Positions 50,104 to 62,436 are shown, counted from the first letter of the stretch. The stretch: DNA of 64,000 nt from Tomocerus qinae (GCA_020055645.1 CM034546.1:59334001-59398000); one strand, 5' to 3'. Numbers and translations: made by a program. The notes: generated by a model from the sequence alone, not told the origin.

Positions 50104-51238
50104 AAAGGAGATTTCCACGACAAACGCAAGATAATAAGTTGATGAAGCAGCAACTCATTAATGTTATGCGTTCTTGTACGTTTCCCGATGGTTGTGTTGG
50201 AGTAATTACTTTAAAATATTCCTATGGTAACTATTTTCTAATTTACTAAACTAATTATAAACTTTTATTATTAACTATAGAATAATATTTTGAATCAAAT
50301 TAGTGTGTTTTAATGCAAATGTCATAATTTTACCAGTTTATTACAAATATGTTTACAGAATCCAATTTTATGGAGGGCCGAAATTTGGAATTGTAATTTA
50401 TTGTGTAGAAAATTGTGGCCTTTTTGGCGAAAATGAGTCCAAAATGGCATAAAATCGTACGTAATTTATTGATATTTAAAAAAAAGTAAACATTTTTTGA
50501 TGTTGGGGTGAGCTACAGCCTCTGAAGCCTACCCTCTATTTGTCCTCTACATTGTTTTCACTAATTAAATAAAAATTTAGTATTAGTTGTAAAATAGATT
50601 GTCATTCGCATCAATAAATGTGTCGGATTAATGAAATGTATTTGCTGAAGTGGTAATAATTTATTTTCTTTCAAAGAATTAACATGTCAAATATATTAAT
50701 GTCAAAATTGAATAAAATTCAAGTTCAATAGGGAATCAGCATACCCAAACTTAGGTATACATAATATGAAACAATTTTGTCATTTAAGGTGGATTTAAAA
50801 CAAAATAAAAACTGTTTCCATCTGAATGATGGAAATCAATTTTGTGAATTACTTGTTTACTGGTTAGTTGTCACAATATACTGTACATTTATTTTAAACG
50901 GCATTTCAGACACCACATTTTATAGACATAAATAAAAATAACGATACACCATTCCATTAAAATACTATGTTTGACACCGAAAATATTAATATGGTGAAAT
51001 GATTATACTATGTAATAGTAATAGAGTACGCAATACTATGATAGTTGGGATGTAACATTTTAACAAATTGTTGCTTGTACTTTGTACTGGTACACCTTGT
51101 GCTAAAACGTTTAATATGGATACAGAACCGAATAACTATGTGTGTTTACATTTCCCTAGATGATATTAATATTGGAAATAACAAAGTTAGTGTGAATTTC
51201 ACTTTAATTATCCATAAATACTTTAAAGTCCTTAAATA
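50104..51238. other. Convergent intergenic region of cassette C
   Basis: Non-coding sequence between the zinc-finger gene and TPS3. Partly shared with the other cassettes (for example 50570-50650 with 44880-44960). Contains about 500 bp not seen in the sisters. Confidence 0.45.
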
Positions 51239-52745
51239 TCAACTGAGTTGTAATAACTCTCCATTCACCCAATATTTAGAGCTGCCATACCTTTTTGTAG
51301 TAGTGTAATAAGTTACTAGTCCAGCGAGAAATTTTTCTAACATATCCAAAAACTCAATTAATGTTTTATCATCGTGGTACATCTTACGAAGTCTCTTTGC
51401 CATTTTCAAATATTCATCATGTGCATCCATAAGCATAGTCTGACCTTCTTGCAAGGCTTTTGATAATTGATTGTCATGTTTATAGTTAAAATAAATCATG
51501 TTATCGTAATCGTTGTTTGCCAATTCTCTTGCGAATCCCATTAGGTCATTGAGACACGTAGAGTACGTTCTAATTTCGTCACGCACCAATTTAAATACTG
51601 GATCAGCCTTAATCATTGGATTTAATGTCAGTCCATGCAAAATAGCACAAAGATCAAAATGGACATCAACATTACATCTTTGTTCTCTGAAGTAATAGAG
51701 ATTTCTTTTCAGAGCAGTTTCATCTTTCGGGTGGTAAGCCACCCACCAAACGAACGTCAAAAGGTATGTCCTCATATTCTCCACAAAAGTGCCATGAACT
51801 CGTTCTTCAATGTAGCAAGGTCTAAACTCTATTAAACGATCCACGAATCTGCGTAAGAATATTAACTGCCTATTTAGTTGCCAATGAAAACTTGGCACAG
51901 GCGAGTCACAAGATTTTCCTTGCAATATTTCAGTACAAGTTTCTGCAAAATGTTTTAATTCTTTCACGTCAAAAGAATGTGTTTGTTTTCCATCCAAATA
52001 CAAATGATTGTCAATTGAGTCGTCAATAAAAATAAAAAATACCAGGTACATAACGTAAATGTATCCTGCGGGTGAGGAGGGATCGAATCCACTACACTCT
52101 TCTCCAATACTTGATACTCCCATTTTTAAAAAGTGCTTCAGCTCCTTTTCCATTAATTCTTCGTTTTGAGGGAAATATCCTATTTCTATCAGTTCATTCG
52201 CCAATTTCTCATCCACCTGTCGACACGATTTTAATGATTTCTTCCTATTAGGATAGTCCAGTGGTACAGATGTCTTGAAACGTATTCGAATATTTTCTCC
52301 AGTGCCAGTGACTTGGTGTGTGTTGTTCATCTCCATCTCCAATTCCACGTATTTGCAACCGATAAGGCAGCAAATTTCCGGGACTAAAATAGAGAATGGC
52401 ATACAATCATACAATTACATTTTGTGTTTACCTACGTTTTTACCAATTACCATAATTTAACTAGGACAGAAAGTGGAAATTGTTTTACAGAAAAGTTTTC
52501 ATGATTTAAAAAATGAAATAAAAAATAGTCGTTTTATGATTTCAAAAGTATTTGGAAGAAATTTTCAAGGCGGTTTATTAAATACAATATATTGGACACT
52601 GAATTTAAATAAAAAATTGACATGAACTTGATTTGGGTGCATAAGAATATATGCAAATGTGTATAATAGTAACCAGCGAAAGGTCAGTTTTCACAAGTTT
52701 TTGAAAACAGTATTATGTAATTAGTAATTAGTTACCTTTTCCCAT
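51239..52745 (-). CDS. Class I terpene synthase, TPS3
   Basis: Exon 1 is ATG-GGA-AAA-G (52745-52736, donor GTAACT); exon 2 is 52383-51239 after acceptor ATTTTAG; 384 residues. The start MYDCMPF... that an unspliced reading would give lies in the intron. Metal motif IDDSID (about D124-D128), NSE-type motif NDLMGFARE, sensor YFREQR, and C-terminal KRYG are all present. It is the parent-like sequence of the relics in cassettes 0, A and B and the only complete TPS of the four cassettes. It converges on the zinc-finger gene of cassette C. The product is unknown. Confidence 0.87.
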
Positions 52746-54881
52746 AGTTTATTTTGTTAAGTCCTGTTTTGGTTTCTCGGACAGAACCTTCCTCGTCTAA
52801 AGCTAAATCTAAAATAAAATAATACGTGAATCGTCTTAAGTCTTTTGTTTCTCAGATTGTAATCACTCTTTACCTTTGCATGCCAAAGGCTTTTATGTAA
52901 TTTTTTCATGACGGATGAAATTTATTTTATTCCAACATTTTTCCTTATGTAATTTTAATAATTATTCCTGCAACAAGAATTATACATATTTGTTTGTCGC
53001 TTGGTTAAACGTTTGTTTTTGTGGTCAATTGTCCCGTAAAAACAGATGTACCCAGTTTTTCTAAAATATTTTAGAAAATATATTTAATCCAGACAGTTTA
53101 CAATAAACGAAGAAGTAAATAGGAGAAAATGTGCACTCAGGATTTCGTATGATATGATAAGTAGATTGATTTGCTGTGGAATTGTGGCAATGCAGTTTAA
53201 GCGGAAAGAAACCAAAATATTAAAAATAAACTCCTCTGCATTCAGTCTATCTTTCTTAATAAATCATGCCCTTCATCATTACACGTGTGTGGTGTTGTAA
53301 TGTACAAAATTGTTACTGCTAATACTACTGTTACAATATTAAATGGCACCTCAGGGTCAGCAGTGATTTATAAACTCTAGTTTTTGGAAATAACCAAGCT
53401 TCAAGAGGTTTTGTATGAAGGTTAAACATTATTTTTGTCTGAGGCAAGTATATCCTTATCATGTAGAAGTTACATGTTTTGAGTATCTTACTGAATGTGA
53501 TTAGTAATCGATTACTATTTCAAACGTGCGGATTGACATTATCAGACAAATTTTCACAGGGAAGTGGAGGGCCACCTATATATACCTGGTCGTTATAATA
53601 AAATATATTTTATTATAACGACCAGACATTTTGAAGTTATAATAGTAGTTGATAGTAAGATTATGTACTTAGGTAAAAAGAAGCCTTTAGCTATATATTG
53701 TTTTTTGCTACTAACGGTGTGTATTATACTGTAAAGACGATTGCTAACTCAATTAATGAAAAAAAATTGCCATTAGAAATAAATGCTTCCATTATTATGA
53801 CCATGAGTAATGAGTATTTTGTGTCCTTTCCTCAATACCTCCAATACTAAGGCTTCAATTTCACTCGGCTCTTTATCTACCAATATCTTTATTCCTTTCT
53901 AATACTTCCTATGTTTAGGTACCAGAGTATAAAGATCTATACTCTGTGGACTGTTTTACTTAGCTCTAATATTAATTGAATGCTAAATGTATTTAATCGA
54001 CTTTCATAATATTCGCTTTTATAGGATATCGTTTTATGATTGTTTTTATTATTTCTGATTTAAACATTGAAAGTATAGAGAAAAACTCAGATTTTGTAAC
54101 CTATCTCCTCTTGAAGCTTTAACCAGTAATCAAAAAATGTTATCGTCCTCGTTAAAGGCTTTCGGGATATCAGGATAATTATTCTTCTTGTTTATAATGG
54201 GCTACACAGCTTAAATGCAACACGAGTGAGTGATATATCAATCAAATACAGCTTAGCAAAGAATATCGGTCGGTACATCAACAGTAACTGCTAATTTGGG
54301 AATAAATAAGATGTGGTAGCACACAGCTGTGAAGTGATTCATTATGACAAAGTGAATATGATATCTATAAACTACGCGATACATTTATAATTTTGTTCAA
54401 AATCAGTTTATTGTTAACTTGATAAAACTCTGTACACTAATTAATATTACGCTTCTTACTAATTAATAACAATTAAGTCTATTTAGATTAAAAATACCAT
54501 CTAACATTTACAAATTGAAGTAGATAGTAAAGATGTGTCACAATTTAACTGGCCATTATAAGACAAAGCCTTAACAAGGCAAGGTATCCAACCAAGGAAG
54601 AAAGAAATAAATAAATATTCAATCAATAATCCGAGTTATTTAACTAACAGTAGACAAGAGAAGGAAATATTATTATAATACCCACAAACTTGCATGTCTG
54701 GCCGAATAAATGGCCATGCATGCATGTCTGTGTAAAAAGATACAGTATATTTCGTATTTCATACTACTGACACAGCTGGCTCAATATTACCTATTTATAT
54801 ATTAATTGATTTAATAGAATTGAAGGGCAAACTTTGTTGCCCACGAAACTTGATTTAAATAAAACAGTATAACGGTATAAC
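52746..54881. other. Intergenic region
   Basis: Upstream of TPS3; non-coding apart from the palindrome listed at 53586. The TPS-upstream block shared by TPS2 and the relics is not obvious here. Confidence 0.45.
53586..53625. repeat. Perfect 40-bp palindrome
   Basis: CTGGTCGTTATAATAAAATA followed by its exact inverse complement, with no spacer. It could be a solo pair of element ends or a hairpin-forming site. No gene is next to it. Confidence 0.8.
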
Positions 54882-54920
54882 TTAAGGACGTGTGGGGACT
54901 TTTACTACGATACTTTCACT

Positions 54921-55081
54921 CAGGGCCGCAGCGAGGGCGGGTGCACCGGGGCACGTGCCCCCCCCCCGAAATCGAGAAAAATAAAGAAATTTTTGTCTAA
55001 AATCGCAAAAAATGGCTAAAATTTTCGCAACTAATTTTTTCTCGGTGCCCCTCCCGAAATTTTTTTCTGGCTGCGGCCCTG
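54921..55081. mobile_element. 161-bp hAT-like MITE
   Basis: Starts CAGGGCCGCAGC and ends GCTGCGGCCCTG, an exact 12-bp inverted repeat; the 8-bp target CTTTCACT is exact on both sides (54913-54920 and 55082-55089). Long C run inside. It lies within the left arm of the TTAA element. Confidence 0.93.
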
Positions 55082-55496
55082 CTTTCACTACAATACACAG
55101 AGAAAAAAGTTGTAGTCCACAAGCTGTGTAAACTCAAATTTACGCAACATTGAAAATTAATTCATCAACATGCAACTATTAATTACTCAGCATCATGTCT
55201 AATGCTGATCGACCACAGAACTGCTGAAACTTTTCCTAAGGTTGTATTTCTTGTTGTGTATTATTTCACAGCAGAATCAAGTGAAACCATTGCGTACAAC
55301 ATTGAGCATATAATAATGAATGTTGTATAATTACCGGGAAAAACAGATGTTGGTTAATAATTAAACAATGTTGTTCTTTGCTGGCATTTCAATCATTCAA
55401 TCTAACCACGAAGCACTGTACAATTACTGACTGTCAAATTTGTTTTGAAAATTTTGTCTTCAAACTTTACTTAAAATTTTAAACCCGGATATTGGA

Positions 55497-58400
55497 ATGG
55501 ATAGTTTTACAACCCAAGTGCTGGAGAGAGCTAAAGTTTCAAGTTTAATTCCAAAATTTGCAGGTAATTGTTTTAATTTTCTTTACATCATCATTATTTT
55601 ATAGAATTGGCTGGATTTAGACAGCTGATCTCGTTGACTCTGTTGCATGCTTTCGTTACCCCTTCCCCCATTGCCCCTAGTTTAGTTACTTAATTTATTA
55701 CTTTAATATATTATCCCCGTTCCCAATAGTCATTATTTTTGCCTCTTTTTGGCCTAACCTAGTAAAAAATAAACCGTTGACTGTTGTATTGCTGAAGCAC
55801 AACAAACAAAAAATAAAATTTTTGATTGGGTTAGGTCAAAAAATGGTAAATATGGTAACCGGAACCAAATGGAAAAAACGTAATAGGCTTACGGGCTAAA
55901 CTAGAGGTACCGGGAGAGGGGACGACGGAGGCAACAAGATCCCGGTACAGACCTAAATCCAGCCGCGAAAGGTTCAAATTTAATCCTAAAATTTGCAGCT
56001 AACTACCTTTAATTTAATTTTCTTAATCATCATTAGTTTTGAATTTACAATTTTTTGTCTAAAGATTTTGTCCCATTATTGTTGTATTTTCAAGTTTTTA
56101 ATTTATTTTCAGAAGAAGAAATAGACAAGGATGTCCTTTTGAAAATTTTAAATTCGGAAGAAGGATCCATTGAAGAGCGACAGTTTGTTACGCTGGTACC
56201 AATCACAGGACAACGAGTAAGAATATTGTCGGCGATTCGTAGTTTTGTCCGAAGAAGGAAAAGAAAACCAAGGAAATTTGGAAGATACGACTACGACTAT
56301 CGAAATATCAGATTCTAATTTGGTAAAAATATTATCAAATATACATGTAGTTTATGTTCAATGCAGCTTGAAACTTTAAGTGATTATTGGACTCACTTAA
56401 GAAAATTTCATGAATTGAAAGGTAGCAAAGCTAGAATATCGTGTCAATTTTGTAAAATGTTATTTAGTGATCTATATCACCTTAAACGACATTTGTTTAA
56501 AAACGTATGCAAATCTAACAAACTAGATTTATCGACGAAATATATTACGGAAAGTAGAGGTAGTAAAAAAGGTTTGGTATCATCTGTTTCTGAAGTATCT
56601 GAAGATGTCGTTATTGAAGGTAATGACTTTAGCGATAATACACGTGAAAAACCTGTATTAGGCTTTATAGCCTCTTTGCAAAAAGATGGATACCTTCCTT
56701 ATCGAAATCTCGTCAGATACTTCAAAGCGCCAATACTTTGGTAAATGATATATTAATAGATTTAAAAAATGACTTGATTTCATCCATAAATGGCTTGTCT
56801 ATTGAGGACAAAGTAAAAATTTCATCGATAGTTGACGCAGCTAAAAATCCAATAGACATTGAGTTTTCGTCTAACTATAAAGTAGAAAAATATTTGCAAT
56901 CGAAAGGTTTTCTTATTAAAGCTAAAGAACTTACTTTGGGTAATGAAATTACGTACAATCCAATTAAAAGGAAGTATAAAAAGACATTCCACAATATGTA
57001 TTATTTCAAACCAGATTTGTTATTAAGCCAGATTTTTAAAAATTATGATTTGGTAAAGTTTTTGAAAGGAAATGATAATGAAAATGAAATATATACTTCT
57101 TTCAAAGATGGCAGTTATTGTCATCAATTAAAAACTAATGACCACGATATACGTTCAGCTTTTCTACGACGACTTAGAAGTGTGTAATCCGTTAGGTAGC
57201 AAATCTAATCTACACAAGCTAGGAATGTTTTACTTTTCTATTAGTAATTTCCCGCGCCATATTAACTGTAAATTAGACTTTATATTTCCTTTAGCTATTG
57301 TGAAAACTAGATATATTAAGGAGTATGGCATGAACAAAATATTAGAACCAATTGTTAATTCATTAGTTAAATTAAACGAAGGAGTGGAAATTAATAACAT
57401 AAAATGCAATGTACAACTTCTTCAATTTTGTGGTGACAATTTGGGATTACATGCATTATTGGGGTTCTCTGAAAGTTTCGTAGCAAATTTCCCATGTCGA
57501 TTTTGTAGGGCACCAAGACAAATGTGCCAGCAGCTAGTTTATGAACAGGAAAGCCTGCGGCGAACAACAATTAATTACGAAACGGATTTAACGATTTCGG
57601 ATTTATCCAGAACAGGAATAAAACACAACTCAATTTTAAATTCAATTCCTAATTTTCACGTTACAAAAAACTTTGCTCCTGATGTCATGCACGACTTTCT
57701 AGAAGGAATTTGCCACGAAGAAATTAAATTACTTTTAAAGCACATTATTTCTACCAAACGTTTGTCTATTGAACAAATTAATTTTAGAATTAAAAACTCC
57801 GTATATAAAAAATTCTTATCAAAGTAGTCGCCCTCCCAATTTAACAATGAACTATATAGAAGGAGACTCCCATTCTGGTATGACAGCTTCACAAATGCTG
57901 ACATTTTGTTTATATACACCAATTTATTTTGGGGATATAATTTCAGAAAAAATGAAATTTGGATTATGGTAATGCTCCTAAGAAAAATAATAAGGATCGT
58001 ATTGTCTCCATTAATTAGTTCAACGGGAATTTTAAATCTTAAAACAACCATCGAGGATCATCATTTATTATTTCTTAAAGTTTCACACAGCCACCTAAAA
58101 CCGAAACATCACCATTTATTGCATTATCCCCATGCAATAGAGCAGTTAGGACCTCTAAAGCAATTTTGGGCGATGAGGTTTGAAGCAAAACATAGATTTG
58201 CTAAGTCAGTTGTTAAAAATACAACAAATTTTATCAATATTCCTAAATCAGTTGCAAATAGATATTCATACAATTTAGCGTCTTTGTTTCAAAAGGAAAT
58301 AAATGATGATGATTCCATGTCTATTGGTAAAGGAGTTGATGTTCTAGTAAAGGATAGTGAGTTTGTTATTCCTTTAGTTGAATCTGGATTAGAATTAACA

Positions 58401-58721
58401 GACACAATTTTTGTTACACAGTTTATTGATTATAATGGCACTACCATAAAGGCCGGTGATGTATTTGTCTCTAATTTTAATGAACATGGTCCCAATTTTG
58501 TACAAATTTTTGCTTGCTTGCTACACAATAGCGTTCCTTTATTAATTACAAGGAAGTATAACTGTATTGAAAATGTTCTGTCATATTCTTTTGAGGTATT
58601 AACACAAGAAAATTATTTAGTTGAAAAATGTAAAACATTAATGTTAGAATATTATATTCCATGTGTTTCCAGTTTTGATAAAAATTGTAACATATTACTA
58701 TGCCCATTTCAAATTGTGTAA
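55497..58721 (+). pseudogene. Transposon gene 1: SAM-like N-terminus, C2H2 finger, transposase-like body
   Basis: Exon 55497-55563 (MDSFTTQVLERAKVSSLIPKFA) joins in phase to an exon at 56113 (EEEIDKDVLL...LVPITGQR); together they look like a SAM domain. It is followed by a C2H2 finger (CQFC...HLKRHLF) from 56361. The body has FYDDLEVCNPLGSK, GDNLGLHALLGFSESF, CRFC, APDVMHDFLEGICHEE, NYIEGDS and GPLKQFWAMRFEAKHR, a pattern common to a large animal family of 'uncharacterised' transposon proteins; D and E residues in these blocks are candidate catalytic ones. The reading frame changes near 56740, 57140, 57815 and 57970, some at A runs. Not functional as written. Confidence 0.65.
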
Positions 58722-58912
58722 TTTAAATTTTAAAGATGACTCCCGATCCAAATGTATTTTTTTCAAACAAGTACCGTAGATGGCACTGAATCTCAGTTTG
58801 TACTTCATTTTGTGGTAATAACCTAAATGTTTTTAATTATAAATAGAAATGTCAAAAATAAAGTCATACGCATTATTAAAAATGGCATTTCGTTTTTATA
58901 TTTTAGAACAAT

Positions 58913-61036
58913 AATGATGACGTTTCTACTGAACAAGGTGTAGTAACTGAAGCCGATTCACACGATAATGCTACGACAACCTCCGCAAATGTTTGCGCAA
59001 CTGACATATTATTTGTAAGTGAATTGTTACGTTTATTACATGTGATGTTATTAATAATGATTATTATCGTATAGTGACACTATAAATATCTATTTCTGCA
59101 ATAATCTTATATGTGCTCTATTTTTTATGTAACAATTTTTATTTAATTTTAGGATATACACAACATACTGAAGGACACAGATGTGAAAAAACTCTGTGAA
59201 AGGAGCGAATATAATAATAGCGTGCCAGAAGGGAAGTTTGAATTTTCAAGAAAAGAAAACCTTAAAAAGCAGAGCAGTTAAGAATATGGTCGACAGATTT
59301 GGTTATTAGTGAGTATTTACCACAAAATTGACATCTCTAAAATTCAATTAAATTTTAAAAAACTTAATCCGTTGGTTTTTAATAGTCCATCTAAGGATAT
59401 CAAAGAAAATTTAGCATCTTGTATTGCTTCGCAATTGTTTCCCAACTTACCGCTTTTCAAAAGGCTCGAAATACAGGTAATTTTAAAGCTATAGTGAATT
59501 GATTCATAAATTAAAGGTTCTTCTATATAATTAATGATACAATTTTGCTTAATTACTTACAGGAGTCGTTTTATTCGTCTTCAAAATTAATTAAGCCTAG
59601 AAAAACCAGGGAAATGAATATGGCGTCTCAGTCTCCTTCTGCCAAGGAATTGAGAATTCCAGCTACAGGCTTTATTGAAGACTATCTTAAGCGCTTAAGG
59701 CAACAAAAAGGTGTAAGGATAATGCAGCCAAAGCTAAAACAAAAAGGGGGTATGCGTTTATTTTATCCATATTGTGCATATTGTATCGGTTATATTATAT
59801 TTTTTTATATGAAATTGTTGTACATTTTGAACAAATAGATGACAATGAATCTTCAAATACGGAAGATCTTGAAAGACAAAAGGGAGATGCAAAAATGGCT
59901 GCTGCATTCAAAGGGACCTTTAGATGTGGTCTGTGATTACATGAAACAAACTGCGGCCATCAGAAGAGACGACTTTTTGACTTCAGATAATTTAAAATCT
60001 GCTTTAAACAGTTGGCCTAGGCTACTAGACACTCCGGAATGGTAACTTCCGTAATAATATATTCCTGCATGATTCTGATGGTGATGATAATGATGATTCT
60101 CTTATAAGTACTGATAATATATTTATTTCAGATCTACAATGATTTTAATTGGCTACACCCTGATCAGGGGGAACATCTTGTTCAGAAATGGGCGAATATA
60201 TCAACCAAAATACTTGAGTACGCCAAAAACTTAAATATAGACATTAGCGAGTGGGATGGGCATAAATTACCGTGTGACTTATCAACAGGTAACCACTGCC
60301 TAAAATTGTTTACATATATACTACCATGTAACAACAACATGTATAAGATAACTAGAAATCGTTATAATGTTGTTAACTTTATTAATATTCGTAGATCAGA
60401 CTGAACTACTGGCGTTCCTGTTACTGCCGAAAATTTTACAACAAACTAGCAAACGGGGCAGAAAACGAAGTCGAATTACGGCAGTAGAATCTATGGATTA
60501 CTTCATTTCTTTTGTTCCGGTAATACCAATACTTCGTTAAAATAATTTATAGCATATTTTTAATGTCTTATATGTTTATTTAGGCTTGTTAATTAAAAGG
60601 TGATCAAAGTTTTATTGTTTGCTATAGGCCAATATATTTTAATTTGAATGGCAAATTACTATAGTTAAACTATTTGTTTGTTATTTGTCTCACCAATTTT
60701 TTTTAAAACTGCTATACCCTATGTTAAAGTAAATAATTATACATTTAGTAAACTGGTTTGGTTAATTTGTAGTTTTAAATGATATTTATGATACTCTTAT
60801 AGGTGGGAACAGACTTGGAATCCCTGCGTTGGAACGAATCAAAAAGAAAACAGCCGTTTATTGTTTGTATGGGAAACGTATTTACTTTAGAAGTCAGCGA
60901 AGTTTATGTTATGGTTGAACGGGAACTTATTTGTGCCTCGACGATGATTGGAGCAGTGGATTGTTGCTACAAAACATTTTTTATTTTACAAATTGAATTT
61001 CCCAGAAGAATGTTCATCTGTATGGTCGTTTTTTGA
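58913..61036 (+). pseudogene. Transposon gene 2: uncharacterised accessory protein
   Basis: Multi-exon gene downstream of gene 1. Likely exon pieces: 58913-59015 (donor GTAAGT), 59154-59309, 59309-59475 (SKDIKENLASCIASQLFPNLP), 59564-59748, 59839-60043, 60131-60288 (FNWLHPDQGEHLVQKWANIS), 60396-60520 and 60803-61036 (SLRWNESKRKQPFIVCMGN). Such a second gene accompanies gene 1 in related elements as far as I recall, but I cannot name its function. A frame break is seen at an A run near 59270 (LKKQSS-stop, where one base fewer gives LKSRAVKNMVDRFGY) and another near 59910. Confidence 0.5.
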
Positions 61037-62020
61037 ACACTGCATTTATGAAATGAAGGTTTCTGGACGATTATCGAGTGCTTGCCTTTTACTCAGCGCA
61101 TTTGTTGGAGAAAATACGCTTTAAATATAATTATAACGTAAAAGCTCTGTGGAATTTAATTTTAATTGCATGCATATATGGTACGAATTGATTGTACTTT
61201 TATCAGGTTAGTTCCCTCCGATGAACTCAAAATAAATCTCACTTTTGTTTGGACTTAAGTTCATAATGTAAAAATATATTTTTATATTTCATATGTTTTA
61301 TACTTTCGCAAGTATAAAACATATATAAAATATAAAAATTATACTACAAAGAAGATATATATATATCATCTTTAAAGTTTTCGAAAAGTGAGATTTCTTT
61401 TGAAACTCTTCGTGAGAACTAACCTATAATAAGATCTAAATTTAAAAAAAATTGATTTTCTCCATATTTATGTTATAACTAAATAATAAATTGTTTTGTG
61501 TTAACTAAGTTAATTAATTCACATATATGAGCTGTATATATATAAATATATTCTCTATTATATGTACTACTTCATATATATAAACATAGAATGGGCATGT
61601 ATTTATAATGCCATGTAGTATAATAACTTTTGTGTTTGGTAATTTTTGTAATTTTTAATTAATTTTGTCTAATAAAGAGTTATTCCAAAATTAAATGAAG
61701 TCGAAACAAATTTTCATCTATTTTATATAACGTAACATCAATCTATCATTCACTCAATGGTTGCATATATTAGGCCCACATAGGTTGTGCAAAGTGTTCA
61801 CAACTTTGAGAACTCAGATACGGCTGTTGTGCAAATTGAAATGCTCAACGTTAAGCACTCATACACCGATGGTTGTAAAAAGGTTGCACAACTCTCGGCA
61901 TTAAAATACACAACATTTGAGTAAAACGGAGTTGTGCAAAAAGTATACAGAATGCGAGACGGGTGGTTTTTTGCACAATATATCGCAGAAGTTTATACAA
62001 AGTTGTGCAAAATTCCACCG
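61037..62020. other. 3' part of the 7-kb transposon
   Basis: Non-coding. A local inverted repeat around 61297-61340 (TTTTATACTTTCGCAAGTATAAAA core) and the GTTGTGCAAA subterminal motifs lie here. Confidence 0.5.
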
Positions 62021-62436
62021 ACTTTTTTCTCTGTGTAGATGCACACTACTGAATTCTGACATCGTAGGAAAATAACTATTATTTCAAGTCCCATACTAAA
62101 ATTTCAGTTGTTACCATCGTTACCAAAAGCTTCCTACATAAAATCAGAAAAATTTCTTAATTTTGGCAAATCGTAAAAGTATAACAAATCTTTAATGAAA
62201 GAAGTATGTCTGCAAATGTGAACAAGAATTCCAAAAAAATCCTTTAATGTGTTTTCCTATTTAAAATCAAAATTTCTAAAATTGGATTTTCGATGATTTA
62301 AAAAATGATCTTCGAAAATCGGGTTTTTATGCTTTTCTTAAAAAATTGGGTAGATTCTGAACTTGAAAAAGGCACTACTTTACGTTGAGCCGGTTTCCCT
62401 GAGTAATATTCGCTGAAAGTCCCCACACCTCCTTAA

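Larger units (their letters stand above)
55096..62035. mobile_element. 7-kb two-gene DNA transposon with CACAG ends
   Basis: TACACAGAGAAAAAAGT at 55094-55110 is the exact inverse of 62021-62037. With a TA target duplication, the element would be CACAGAG...CTCTGTG, 55096-62035. Near the right end, GTTGTGCAAA-type motifs occur about five times in both orientations (61780-62012), like the subterminal repeats of CACTA/EnSpm elements. It encloses the two transposon genes on the + strand. Superfamily placement by the CACAG end is an inference; a 2-bp target is shorter than usual for CACTA. Confidence 0.65.
54886..62432. mobile_element. Outer TTAA-flanked element, split by nested insertions
   Basis: The left end GGACGTGTGGGGACTTT (from 54886) and the inverse of the right end, GGAGGTGTGGGGACTTT (ending 62432), differ at one base. 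TTAA stands outside both (54882-54885 and 62433-62436). TTAA targets are typical of piggyBac and Kolobok types. Without the two inner insertions only about 440 bp remain, so the outer element looks like a MITE into which others jumped. Confidence 0.65.

Noticed and set aside
51239..52414. TPS3 starting with the long N-terminus MYDCMPFSILVPEICC
   Set aside because: The first residues read through the splice acceptor ATTTTAG; the conserved 10-nt exon gives a better start shared by all copies.
54882..55088. 68-codon open frame on the minus strand
   Set aside because: It is the translated GC-rich hAT-like MITE.
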